A DNA stretch of 21,863 nt, from the IMG/VR virus record IMGVR_UViG_3300046028_004129, positions 1-21,863 of that record; one strand, given 5' to 3'. This DNA comes from a virus. The translations under genes were made by a program, and so were the position numbers. Below are positions 1-7,068 of the stretch, in pieces; position 1 is the first letter of the stretch, and the number at the start of each line of letters is the position of its first letter. The notes under the pieces are model-generated. The model did no database searches. It had not been told where the DNA came from and saw only the letters and a list, made by a program, of their open reading frames with translations.

Positions 1-347
1 AAGCCGATGAGCGCCGGCGTCGACGCTTCCACGACCTCGAAATGAATCGGGATGCCGCGCCATTTCGCAAGCGCAACCTCGGCACTTGCGCCCTTGCTTT
101 TCTCCCATCCCGCGAGCGCATAGAGCGCATCGGCGCGCATCACTGCGGCAATGTCTCGATCCATTGCGTCGCGCAGAAACTCAATCGTCACTTCGGACTT
201 GTCAGGATCGAAACCAAGCTCGCGATCCATGTCGGCGGGACTAATGACTTCCCAATCGCGCTCAAGATCGTTTCGCGCCTGATCGAATGCGTCGAAATTG
301 TAGCGAGGATAACCCGTCATTGGACCCGCGATGTAGATGGAGGGCAT
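1..347 (-). CDS. DUF4406 family protein (partial, runs off left edge)
   Basis: Reading from an ATG at 347 to the window edge gives at least 115 residues beginning MPSIYIAGPMTGYPRYNFDA. The IAGPMTG...NFDAF start and the later GWEKSKGASAE motif are the hallmarks of DUF4406, small proteins with a fold related to nucleoside 2-deoxyribosyltransferases and common in phages. The family's activity is poorly known; nucleoside or nucleotide processing is inferred from the fold. The start overlaps the stop of the upstream phosphoesterase gene (TGATG), and a GGAGG lies about 8 bases upstream, one of the few good Shine-Dalgarno sites here. The C-terminus lies outside the window, but family members are usually only slightly longer than this. 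Confidence 0.85.
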   Translation of the reverse strand, partial: MPSIYIAGPMTGYPRYNFDAFDQARNDLERDWEVISPADMDRELGFDPDKSEVTIEFLRDAMDRDIAAVMRADALYALAGWEKSKGASAEVALAKWRGIPIHFEVVEASTPALIG

Positions 348-1315
348 CAGTAAACCCTCCCGTCGATGATCTTGTGATTGGCAACAAAGTAATCATCCGA
401 GTGGTTGATCTCAACGGTTGCAAATCCATGATTCCATCGGTTCGTGATAGCGTAATCTGGCGAGAGGTCACACAAGCATCCGAGGCTCCAATTATTCGTG
501 AGTTTCTTCTGCAATCCGGTTGCTTCGATGTTTTCGGATGTCTTGTGGAAGTGTCCACACATCGCCGTCTCGTCGAGCTTGAGCCATAGCCAGCGCGCAG
601 GATTCACGCCACCGCCCTTTGGCAGCTCATGCCCGTGGATGACAGGAAGCTTGCCGAGGCGTGTGATTTGCAACGACTCAACAAGCTCAATGCCCATGTC
701 ATCGAATTTCAAGAACGATTGTATTTTGAACTCTGGAATACCGAGAACAACTGGCGCATTCTTTGTTAGGTATCGTTCAACCCGCGTCTCATGGTTGCCG
801 ATTTTGTAGAGGATGCGCGCCTTCGGGAATTGAGCGCGGAGATAGAAAAGGAACTGGCGCAGCGAATCCAACTCCTCCGACATCAGCCTGCGTGGATCTT
901 TCGAGTGATCAGATGCCGCATAAAAGTCTCCAACATCTCCATTGAGCAGGATGATGGTTGGATTCTGTTTCTTCCCGTGCTCGATGGCAGTCTTAAGCGC
1001 CTTAACGTCATGGTAAGGAATATGAATATCAGACAGAATCAGAATGCGATTCTTGCCGCTGATGACGAAATCTTCACGCGGAGTTGCGAGCGTTTTCGGC
1101 ATGATATTCTTCTGCCATCCGAGCGGACGGACTGCGCTTTTGTCTGCCGCCTTGCGATCTCCAAACGCTCCGCGAAGAGTGCGGATGACGTTTCTAGCGC
1201 TCTCGGAGTTTGGGAAAACCTTAGGCTGCTCCTTGTTCATCGCCCGCGCAATCGTGCGGTTTTCGGCGTCGGGAAAGCGCGTGATGTAGTCCCTTGCGAT
1301 CTGTATTTTTGTCAT
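347..1315 (-). CDS. Calcineurin-like metallophosphoesterase
   Basis: A 322-residue protein with the ordered metal-binding motifs of the calcineurin-like phosphoesterase superfamily: DIH (D96, H98), GDVGD (D127, D130), GNHE (N174, H175), HGH (227-229) and GHFH (254-257). Residues 1-50 are helical and basic, like the helix-turn-helix-type N-terminus often seen on phage phosphoesterases. The open frame extends 15 codons further upstream, but the ATG at 1315 is preferred: it lies just after the stop of the upstream HExxH gene and is preceded by CCTAACCAC, a leader typical of this window, while the longer version would overlap that gene. The substrate cannot be read from sequence; cyclic nucleotides, nucleic acid ends or phosphoproteins are all possible. 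The pairing with a DUF4406 gene hints at nucleotide metabolism, which is inference. Confidence 0.88.
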   Translation of the reverse strand: MTKIQIARDYITRFPDAENRTIARAMNKEQPKVFPNSESARNVIRTLRGAFGDRKAADKSAVRPLGWQKNIMPKTLATPREDFVISGKNRILILSDIHIPYHDVKALKTAIEHGKKQNPTIILLNGDVGDFYAASDHSKDPRRLMSEELDSLRQFLFYLRAQFPKARILYKIGNHETRVERYLTKNAPVVLGIPEFKIQSFLKFDDMGIELVESLQITRLGKLPVIHGHELPKGGGVNPARWLWLKLDETAMCGHFHKTSENIEATGLQKKLTNNWSLGCLCDLSPDYAITNRWNHGFATVEINHSDDYFVANHKIIDGRVY

Positions 1316-1319
1316 GTGG

Positions 1320-1562
1320 TTAGGAGTCTGTTTTGCGGTATCCCTGCTTCCAAAGGGCATTGCCCATGATTCGTCCGGCGTGTAAAACTTTTGCCTCTTC
1401 CCATTCGGGCGCGATGTGGTGAATTATTTCGTGACACACGACTTCCAGCCGTTTCTTGCCCGTTAGACGCGGGTCAATTTCAATCGTGCCATCGTTCCAG
1501 CAAAGACCATGAGCGCCGTGCCTGCCGAGTTTCCGCTCTGTGATGGTTGGCGCTTTCGGCAT
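1320..1562 (-). CDS. Small HExxH putative metallopeptidase-like protein
   Basis: An 80-residue protein with HEIIHH at residues 44-49, a HExxH zinc-binding motif, followed by acidic residues (E53, E55, E56) that could supply a third ligand and by the C-terminal pattern NALWKQGYR. Small phage proteins of this layout (a HExLH helix, then an LW..GYR tail) are common and usually annotated as SprT-like or putative metallopeptidases; no activity is known for most. The protein is too short for a full peptidase domain. It lies between the membrane-protein cluster and the phosphoesterase, and its TAA stop lies within the CCTAAC leader of the next gene. A role in lysis or host takeover cannot be decided from sequence. 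Confidence 0.65.
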   Translation of the reverse strand: MPKAPTITERKLGRHGAHGLCWNDGTIEIDPRLTGKKRLEVVCHEIIHHIAPEWEEAKVLHAGRIMGNALWKQGYRKTDS

Positions 1563-1575
1563 GTGGTGCAGTTGA

Positions 1576-1677
1576 TTATTCCTCGCGGTTTTCGAGTCCT
1601 TGAAGCGCGAGATAAAACGCCATCAGCGTGAACAGTATCGTTGCAACTGCTGCAATAATTGAGCCGATTAGGATCAT
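1576..1677 (-). CDS. 33-residue single-pass membrane peptide
   Basis: A short open frame starting at the ATG at 1677 encodes 33 residues (starts MILIGSIIAAVATILFTL, ends GLENREE). Residues 2-25 form one continuous hydrophobic helix rich in I, A, L and F, followed by a charged tail. It fills the gap between the holin-like gene (stop at 1705) and the HExxH gene (start at 1562), with 27 bases before it and 13 after. The leader sequence ACCACATG is shared by this start and the next one downstream (1562). Size, topology and place fit a tiny phage membrane protein such as a holin accessory protein or a lysis-timing peptide; function is inferred from context only. It falls below common gene-calling cut-offs. 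Confidence 0.55.
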   Translation of the reverse strand: MILIGSIIAAVATILFTLMAFYLALQGLENREE

Positions 1678-1704
1678 GTGGTGTTCTTCGTGTGGTGTGA
1701 GGTT

Positions 1705-1935
1705 TTAGCCTTTGTAACTGTTGTTGGCGATGCCGTCATCAGCGAGATCACCGATTCGGTTTGTGGTGTCCTTGATGACGCTAGCACCCGCGAACGCGAG
1801 CGCGGCATATCCTGCGTATTGCATTGGAAGCATTCCAATGACCGGAAGCGATGCCGCACCCGTGACAATGGATGCGGTTTTTGTCAGGAGAGATAACCAG
1901 AGCATGAATTTCTTTTTCATATCGTCTTGCGTCAT
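1705..1935 (-). CDS. Small membrane protein, holin candidate
   Basis: A 76-residue protein with a short basic N-terminus (KKK at 7-9) and two hydrophobic stretches, about residues 10-36 and 38-54, followed by a charged tail with the pattern ASVIKDTTNRIGDLADDG. Size and topology (two membrane segments, charged C-terminus) fit a class II holin; similar short tails occur on uncharacterised phage membrane proteins. The ATG at 1935 overlaps the stop of the upstream gene (ATGA), which suggests translational coupling. It lies in a row of three small membrane proteins downstream of the tail genes, where lysis genes are often found. No endolysin is recognisable nearby, so the lysis assignment remains inference. 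Confidence 0.5.
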   Translation of the reverse strand: MTQDDMKKKFMLWLSLLTKTASIVTGAASLPVIGMLPMQYAGYAALAFAGASVIKDTTNRIGDLADDGIANNSYKG

Positions 1936-2180
1936 TTGTCAAAACAATCAGCGGCTGCAAGATCACTGTAAATGGTCGAGGGATTGATTGCGCTGGACTT
2001 CATGGCGCGGATGACTGCGATCTCTACGTCATGCCTCGCAACAGTGGATGTAACCCAAACACCCCACGACATCAGCGCCACCGTCTGCGCTGAGATGAGC
2101 GCCACACATGCGCCTGCCATGATTTTGTGAACCATTCCCACGCGCATGATTGCGTTGCCGTTTTCATCGATGATGCTCAT
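1932..2180 (-). CDS. Small single-pass membrane protein (possible lysis protein)
   Basis: An 82-residue protein with one clear membrane segment at about residues 18-46 (IMAGACVALISAQTVALMSW is its core), then a polar C-terminal part containing HDVEIAVIRAMKSS. The ATG overlaps the stop of the upstream 149-aa gene, and its own stop overlaps the start of the holin candidate (ATGA at both ends), so the three genes are probably co-translated. The layout, a membrane anchor followed by a short helical periplasmic or cytoplasmic stretch, resembles an i-spanin or an antiholin. No lipobox is visible and no overlapping o-spanin frame was found, so spanin function is not supported further. The last codons contain TTTTGACA just before the next start. 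Confidence 0.5.
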   Translation of the reverse strand: MSIIDENGNAIMRVGMVHKIMAGACVALISAQTVALMSWGVWVTSTVARHDVEIAVIRAMKSSAINPSTIYSDLAAADCFDK

Positions 2181-2626
2181 GTGAGGATTTCGGTTTTGCG
2201 CGCTCCGCTGATGATTCCGGCAGATGCCAGCGCTGTTAGGCCGTCAATGATTCGTTGATCGTCGGCGCGCACGGTCGCTGTCCACATGGTCAGCTCTTTG
2301 TCGAGCATCCTGATTCCAATGTTCGCGCTTGTGATGATTCCGGCTTTTTCTTCGGTGGTGAACTCGGCCCAGAACTCAGCTTTGGACGGCCATGCTTTCA
2401 CGGCAGGCGGCAGCGCTTCAACCTGCCATCCGTAATGCACGGTGCAGGCAGCGGCGTCGATTGTCTCGGTGCCAGTGAGTCGATGTGTGAGCGGGTCGAA
2501 CGCGGGCGCATCGTCACGCGTCACGTTCATGGTGAGGTAGTCGGATGACAAGCCAGATACGGTATCATCATCGCTGCGAGGATATGCGCAAAGCTCCTGC
2601 GTGGTTGTGTTGAAAAGCAACTTCAT
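2177..2626 (-). CDS. Tail-associated hypothetical protein
   Basis: A 149-residue protein. The N-terminus (MKLLFNTTTQELCAYPRSDD) reads as a short beta-rich segment with repeated polar turns. The C-terminal half (about residues 80-149) is helical and contains FWAEFTTEEKAGI, a pattern seen in many uncharacterised phage proteins encoded next to tail-fibre genes. Its start overlaps the stop of the lectin gene (ATGA) and its stop overlaps the start of the membrane-protein gene. A fibre chaperone or a small baseplate or fibre component would fit this place. I do not recognise a defined family; the assignment rests on context. Confidence 0.5.
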   Translation of the reverse strand: MKLLFNTTTQELCAYPRSDDDTVSGLSSDYLTMNVTRDDAPAFDPLTHRLTGTETIDAAACTVHYGWQVEALPPAVKAWPSKAEFWAEFTTEEKAGIITSANIGIRMLDKELTMWTATVRADDQRIIDGLTALASAGIISGARKTEILT

Positions 2627-3354
2627 GAGTCGGGATGGGCTGCGGTTGGGATGGTATTAGCGCGGGCAACGCCTTTAGTGATGCGGAGATCGTCGATATA
2701 ACCTTTACCGAATGCACCACTGACGGATGCATAATTCATTCTTAGTTCTTGATTGGCGCCAATGGTTACCGAAGAACCGTAGGTGCCTTGGGATGTGCCG
2801 TTGATGAACAGTTCACAAGTGCTGCCGCTGCGTCGAGCCATGATAAATTGCCATGCGTCATTTTTCCCCGACCATGAAGCGATCACCATATTCACGCCAC
2901 CGTTGCCAAAGTATAAAGAGCCACTGATTAGGGTCACATAAAAAGTATTTCCTTGCAGCGCAACACCGCATCCGTCGGGGTCTGTTGAGTCGCTTTTCAG
3001 CCAAAACTCGACAGTGAAATCTGTGCCTGTGCCGAATGAGAAATCAGCGGAGGAGGCGCATGATCCGTAATCATCTGTGCCGTCGGTCAGAAGCGATGCC
3101 GTGCCGAACTTGGGCGTCGTGGTGCTGAGTGCCGCGCCGCTGTTCAGAGTGATCGCGCGGGCGTAACTCGATGAGTCTGTTGTCGTCGTGGCTCCATTTG
3201 TGCCATCGAAATGGGCGAGTAGAACAACGCTGGCAAAATCGGGATCACTGCCGCCACCCGCGACGACAAATAAATATGGGTTGATGATGAACCCGAACGC
3301 GGGACAAGCCGCAGCAAGCCATACGATTGCGATGATATGAGAAAGTGTTTTCAT
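2623..3354 (-). CDS. Secreted LamG/concanavalin-A-like lectin domain protein
   Basis: A 243-residue protein. Residues 1-21 (MKTLSHIIAIVWLAAACPAFG) look like a Sec signal peptide: a positive start, a hydrophobic core and a small-residue cleavage site after AFG. From about residue 40 a LamG/concanavalin-A-like jelly-roll domain follows, with LLAHFDGTNG, FTVEFWLKSD and, near the end, GYIDDLRITKGVAR, which is diagnostic of the phage-type LamG domain. Such domains bind glycans and are common in phage adhesins and bacterial surface proteins. The ATG overlaps the stop of the large fibre gene (ATGA), so the two probably act together at the tail tip or on the cell surface. The signal peptide is unusual for a virion component. 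Confidence 0.8.
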   Translation of the reverse strand: MKTLSHIIAIVWLAAACPAFGFIINPYLFVVAGGGSDPDFASVVLLAHFDGTNGATTTTDSSSYARAITLNSGAALSTTTPKFGTASLLTDGTDDYGSCASSADFSFGTGTDFTVEFWLKSDSTDPDGCGVALQGNTFYVTLISGSLYFGNGGVNMVIASWSGKNDAWQFIMARRSGSTCELFINGTSQGTYGSSVTIGANQELRMNYASVSGAFGKGYIDDLRITKGVARANTIPTAAHPDS

Positions 3355-5165
3355 CGTGTGCCAATGATCCAGACCTTGACGCCTTCTCCGGTGTTGTCGG
3401 TAGTGGTGCCGACTTGATCAATGAATAGCTCGATCAGCGCGTCGTCTGCGAGTGCAGTGTCGGTCAGTGTGTGCGCTGTTGCAGCGGTGGTGCTGGTTGT
3501 TTCGCTCGCGTCCACGCTGAGTTTGTTGGTCGTCATCACGGTGGTGCCAGATTCGTGCAGATCCACAATGACGATTGCTCCCGTTGAGGCTTTGGTCAGA
3601 CTGCATCGCAGGCTGGTGATCGTCATTGCAAAGGGCATCCTGAAGGTCACCTTCGGAGTCGTGCTGCTGGCGGTGTTGTCGCTGGTTTCATCCGAGAGGG
3701 CAATGCCGATCTCGACTTTGGTTGCGCTAACCAAACGTGTGTCACTTCCCTGCACGGCGACACTGGCAGCAGTCTCACCATCAGTGGCAAGCTCGACGCT
3801 GCCGCGTGCAGAGGTCGTTGCGGCAGCGACGAGTGTTCCCGTGAGTGATCCATCGGCGAGGTCGGTGAGGTCGGCATCGAGTGTTTGATATGTGCTCGAT
3901 GCCGTAGCCGAGAGCAGATAATCCGTGATCGTTGCAGACTGCGTTGCCAGCGTGCCAAGTCCTAGCGTGGTGCGCTGAGCGGCGGCGTCAGCGTCATCGA
4001 GCAAAGCGCGGCCAGCCGTGGTGGTGGTCAGGGCAGCGATGCTGGTAAGGTCACTGTCGAGCGGCTGGTAGGTGCTCGATGCGGTAGCGCTCGTCAGATA
4101 CGCCGCAAGACTCTGGTCGCCCGTGTTGGTGCCGCTGAGATTCGCAACCGCACCGTTGGCAAGCATTGCGTTGCTGATTGCGCCATTGGCTATTGCAGTG
4201 GCGTTGCCAGTCGATGTTACGGGTCCGGTGAGGTTTGCATTTGTCGTCACCGTTGCAGCATTGCCGCTGGTGTTTTGGTTGAGCGTTGGAAAGTCTGTCA
4301 ATCCTGCCGCGCTGCCCGTGGTTGTTAAAATGACGCCAGTTCCAGACTCGTCAGACAAGACGCCGATGAGTTGCGCCGAGGTAGTCGCTGCAAACTGCGC
4401 GAGCGTGCCACTGGTGAGCGCGTCGCCACCGCCGCTGATGGTCTGCCAGGTGTTGTCACCACGCAAGTATTTGGTGGTAATGGAGGATCCACTGCCGAGT
4501 CGTGCTGCGGCGACGGTGCCAGATGAAATATTGTCGGCGTTGAGGCTGGTGAGACTTGCACCGCTGCCAGCCGTGGTGAGGATGGTGCCCGCGACGCTGC
4601 CGCCCGCCAGATTAGCGGTGCCCATAGTTAGACTGCCTCCCGCTGTGGTGGAGATGCTGCCTGCGTTTTGCCCCGGTGTGCCATACATGTTCAGACTGCC
4701 GCCGTTGCCGCCATGTTGAGCGTCAGCATCAGCACCTTGCAGCAACAAAGACCCACCCACGCCGCCGTGCCAAGGTGAGGCACTGGCACCGCCAAAGAAA
4801 CGAAGCGAGCCGTCACTGTATCGAGTGACGCCCGCCGACTGTCCGACAACATCGCCATCCGTGCCGATTTGTCCGGTGAAGGTTGGAGATGCTTTAGGTG
4901 CCTTCAAATCAAGCGCAGATTGCAAATCTGTCTGCGCGCTCAACGTGCCGCTAATGCTGCCCCATGCCGCCGATGCGGTGAAGCCTGTGATTGTTGCGCC
5001 AGTCGCGTTGATCGTTGCACCGCTCGCGATGGTTAGAGTCTTGCCGCTGCCGATGGTTAGGCTTTCCGTGATCGTGCTGCCGTTGATGTTCTTGAGAACG
5101 GCTTTAGTCTGCGCGGTGGCGATGGTTGCCGCGAAGATGGCGGCGAGAATGATGATGTGCTTCAT
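3351..5165 (-). CDS. Tail fibre protein with signal-peptide-like N-terminus
   Basis: A 604-residue protein read from the ATG at 5165 (MKHIIILAAIFAATIATAQ, a strong signal-peptide-like start). The open frame continues upstream to 5354, but that part overlaps the previous gene and its composition looks like out-of-frame sequence. After a low-complexity Ser/Thr/Gly region that resembles beta-helix repeats (GSGKTLTIASGATINATGA, about 38-57), a fibre hallmark KASPTFTGQ appears near residue 91. Two copies of SATASSTYQ-LD-DL lie near residues 358 and 418. The last 120 residues (ALSDET...FRMPFAMTI...IDQVG...VWIIGTR) match a domain found at the C-terminus of many phage fibres. It probably forms a trimeric receptor-binding fibre. 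Codons end in ATGA with the lectin gene. Confidence 0.85.
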   Translation of the reverse strand: MKHIIILAAIFAATIATAQTKAVLKNINGSTITESLTIGSGKTLTIASGATINATGATITGFTASAAWGSISGTLSAQTDLQSALDLKAPKASPTFTGQIGTDGDVVGQSAGVTRYSDGSLRFFGGASASPWHGGVGGSLLLQGADADAQHGGNGGSLNMYGTPGQNAGSISTTAGGSLTMGTANLAGGSVAGTILTTAGSGASLTSLNADNISSGTVAAARLGSGSSITTKYLRGDNTWQTISGGGDALTSGTLAQFAATTSAQLIGVLSDESGTGVILTTTGSAAGLTDFPTLNQNTSGNAATVTTNANLTGPVTSTGNATAIANGAISNAMLANGAVANLSGTNTGDQSLAAYLTSATASSTYQPLDSDLTSIAALTTTTAGRALLDDADAAAQRTTLGLGTLATQSATITDYLLSATASSTYQTLDADLTDLADGSLTGTLVAAATTSARGSVELATDGETAASVAVQGSDTRLVSATKVEIGIALSDETSDNTASSTTPKVTFRMPFAMTITSLRCSLTKASTGAIVIVDLHESGTTVMTTNKLSVDASETTSTTAATAHTLTDTALADDALIELFIDQVGTTTDNTGEGVKVWIIGTR

Positions 5166-5170
5166 GGTGA

Positions 5171-5863
5171 TTATCGGAGGCGCTTCCAAACTTGCTCGTT
5201 CGTGGTCGTGGCGTAGTCGTCTGGTCGCACAATACCGTTGTCCGCATCCTCTGCTGTTGTGCCTGTGGTTAGAATCCAGTCTTGAATCTCGGATGAGATT
5301 TTGAGGATCACGTAAAGGTTGGATTTTCCACTTGTGGTTATGGCATCGAGGCATGTTGACGTTCCACCAGTGAGCGCGGTGATTAGCGGCTTCCAGACTG
5401 GCACATTTTGCTCCAAGTATTCAGCCCCACCGTCGATTACTTCGACGCTCGCAGGCTCTGGCGCGACTGATGGGCGGATGATCTGAGCGCCAACTACAGT
5501 GTCCGAAATGGCAGGAGATGATGCCTCGCCGGATGCCCACCAATGAACCTCGACACTTGCCGCGATTGCTAGCACGGTGGCAGTCGTGAACGCCGTAGTC
5601 AGTGGCGTTGTATTGAGAATTAGAGTGCCGGTATAGTAGCCCGTTGCCGCCCCCGGCGCCGTGAATGACGTGCAAGTTGCCAGCGTCGTTCCCGCCCTTT
5701 CGAGGTAGAGGGCAAGGCCGAATCCAGTCGGTAAAAGCTCATCTGTGCCGTCGCGGTGAAAGTGAATGCGAATCGGTTCGCGACTCCGCCATTTGAGCGC
5801 GATTTCATCCACGCCGTTTGTCGGCACTAGCTGGTTAGTCGCAAGGTCAAAAGTGAAGTCCAC
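5171..5863 (-). CDS. Putative minor tail/baseplate structural protein
   Basis: A 230-residue protein starting at GTG 5863 (MDFTFDLATNQLVP). This start is chosen because it follows a TTTTGACAT element by the same distance and with the same ATTCGTG context as the head-closure gene at 16695. The first 130 residues look beta-rich and repeat the phrase 'A-W-A-S-G' type of Ig-like or jelly-roll sequence (RIHFHRDGTDELLP, YYTGTLILNTTP, EVHWWASGE). The C-terminal 60 residues contain alternating hydrophobic strands and end in TNEQVWKRLR. Similar proteins with an N-terminal jelly-roll often sit just before fibre genes in phages and act as baseplate or fibre adaptors, but I do not recognise a named family. 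The stop lies 5 bases before the fibre start. Confidence 0.55.
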   Translation of the reverse strand: MDFTFDLATNQLVPTNGVDEIALKWRSREPIRIHFHRDGTDELLPTGFGLALYLERAGTTLATCTSFTAPGAATGYYTGTLILNTTPLTTAFTTATVLAIAASVEVHWWASGEASSPAISDTVVGAQIIRPSVAPEPASVEVIDGGAEYLEQNVPVWKPLITALTGGTSTCLDAITTSGKSNLYVILKISSEIQDWILTTGTTAEDADNGIVRPDDYATTTNEQVWKRLR

Positions 5864-5876
5864 GAATCGCGGCGGA

Positions 5877-5884
5877 TGTCAAAA
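5877..5884 (-). promoter_or_regulatory. TTTTGACA element, minor tail protein leader
   Basis: TTTTGACA contains the TGA stop of the methyltransferase-like gene and lies 13 bases before the GTG at 5863, with the same ATTCGTG start context as the gene at 16695. Confidence 0.5.
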
Positions 5885-6466
5885 CAGGCGAAACTCTCTC
5901 CGCCCCCACTGAGCCGCCATCGCCTCCGCTATTCCAGCCATTGTTCGTGAGCGCTCCTTCCACCTGTCCGCGCTGGGTGGCATTTTCCAGATTCTTTGCT
6001 CGCGCCCCCCCACTATATTTGTTGGAGTCAGTTTCGGCAGATTTTTGAGCCAGAGGCAGGTTGCCTTTGTCTCGCCGTGTCCAAACTGCCAAGGCTGAAT
6101 GATTTGATCGGGCTTCCTGATTCGACTGCTGATGATGCTGATTGGGTTTTCCAACGCAATGCTGGCAATATTTGCACCCAGTAATAATCTGACAAATTCC
6201 AAAGCCTCATCTTGCACTCCGCTCTCTCGTTTTGCGGGAAAGTGGCGAGCGCCAGAAACCGCTAGATGCGTGCAAGGCGGATGTGCAATCATCACATCCC
6301 ATCCATCGCCCATCACGTTAAGCACATCGGTTTGGTGGTGGTTGCCTGGCTTTTCACTAGGCAGTAGATCGCATGACCATGCATCCCATCCGCGCCGAGC
6401 GAATGCATCGCGAACGGTGCCGGAATATTCACACGCTATCAGTATTCTGCCGATTTTGTTTTTCAT
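5879..6466 (-). CDS. Cytosine-C5 DNA methyltransferase-like protein, short phage form
   Basis: A 195-residue protein from the ATG at 6466 (MKNKIGRILIACEYSGTVRD). It has a class I SAM-binding start (ILIACEYSG, 8-16), an acidic CDLLPSE at 32-38, the PPC motif (63-65) that holds the catalytic cysteine of C5 cytosine methyltransferases, and ENP at 106-108 (motif VI). The patterns QPWQFGH (124-130) and ETKATCLWL are typical of a small phage family usually called DNA cytosine methyltransferase. It has no room for a normal target-recognition domain, so specificity, or even the DNA substrate, is uncertain. It may protect phage DNA from restriction. The longer frame from GTG 6529 would overlap the oxygenase gene and is less likely. 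The stop codon TGA lies inside a TTTTGACA element. Confidence 0.75.
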   Translation of the reverse strand: MKNKIGRILIACEYSGTVRDAFARRGWDAWSCDLLPSEKPGNHHQTDVLNVMGDGWDVMIAHPPCTHLAVSGARHFPAKRESGVQDEALEFVRLLLGANIASIALENPISIISSRIRKPDQIIQPWQFGHGETKATCLWLKNLPKLTPTNIVGGREQRIWKMPPSADRWKERSRTMAGIAEAMAAQWGRREFRLF

Positions 6467-6481
6467 GCAAAATAACAAAGC

Positions 6482-6502
6482 GCAACCGTTGCAACCGTCA
6501 AC
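6482..6502. repeat. GTTGCAAC palindromic element, methyltransferase leader copy
   Basis: The gap between the oxygenase stop and the methyltransferase start holds GTTGCAAC at 6488-6495, flanked by a GCAAC half copy on one side and GTCAAC on the other. The copy at 21464 has the same right flank. Confidence 0.5.
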
Positions 6503-6504
6503 AA

Positions 6505-7068
6505 CTATCTCGTCGGCCCATGAATCCACGTCACCAACGAATGCCTAATTCCTCGCGTGACTGGTTGCGCTTGATGCGTCAGCGCCGAACGGAAAAAGAG
6601 CACGTCGCCAGCGTTGCGAAAGTAAGTGTCAGGAATTGGATCGCCGCGAAGCTCAAACTTGCCGCCGTCGTATGCGCTCGCCTCGGTTAGTTGCATAACC
6701 ATTGTCAGCTTGCGGTCCATCGGCTTTTTGATGCGCGCTGAACTGTCCTCGTGCCATCCGTAATGCTCAAGGTCTTTGGAGTCGTATTCGGTGAACTGCC
6801 ACTCGACGGATGAGTGTTGGAGATCCAAACCGAACGACTGATTTGCGAGCAATGCCTTTGCATCAAGTCTGCGGAAAAGCCAGAGAAGGTCGAGATCGCC
6901 ATAGTCCAGCCATCGAACGGTTGATTTGCGTAACTGCGGATTAAGCGCGGACGTTCCGCCGTGACCAGTTGTTGCGGGTCGCGCCTCATAGCGTTTCTGC
7001 GCGTGCTTAACAACCATCTTGCACTCTTTCGGAGTGAGGACAGCGGGACAGTGGAACCAATCAATCAT
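6505..7068 (-). CDS. 2-oxoglutarate/Fe(II) oxygenase, PKHD/prolyl-4-hydroxylase type
   Basis: A 187-residue protein with the facial triad of 2-oxoglutarate-dependent oxygenases: H106 and D108 in YGWHEDSS, and H165 in [17 protein letters not shown]175 (10 residues after the distal histidine) is the probable 2-oxoglutarate-binding arginine. The phrase H-x-x-x-PVTRG-x-R-x-x-x-x-x-W is typical of the PKHD/P4H subfamily (SMART P4Hc), whose known members hydroxylate proline or other residues. The ATG at 7068 overlaps the stop of the third collagen-like fibre gene (ATGA), so it is co-translated with it. This suggests, but does not prove, that the enzyme hydroxylates prolines in the Gly-X-Pro repeats of the three fibres. 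DNA-base or small-molecule substrates are alternatives, as such enzymes are frequent in phages without known targets. Confidence 0.85.
   Translation of the reverse strand: MIDWFHCPAVLTPKECKMVVKHAQKRYEARPATTGHGGTSALNPQLRKSTVRWLDYGDLDLLWLFRRLDAKALLANQSFGLDLQHSSVEWQFTEYDSKDLEHYGWHEDSSARIKKPMDRKLTMVMQLTEASAYDGGKFELRGDPIPDTYFRNAGDVLFFRSALTHQAQPVTRGIRHSLVTWIHGPTR

Noticed and set aside
4072-4719. Plus-strand open frame of 215 codons opposite the tail fibre
   Set aside because: The hydrophobic, Val/Pro/Leu-rich product arises from antisense reading of Ser/Thr/Gly/Ala codons; no motif or ribosome-binding site supports it.
5166-5354. Upstream extension of the tail fibre reading frame
   Set aside because: It overlaps the end of the previous gene, and the residues look like out-of-frame sequence. 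The ATG at 5165 gives a clean signal peptide.
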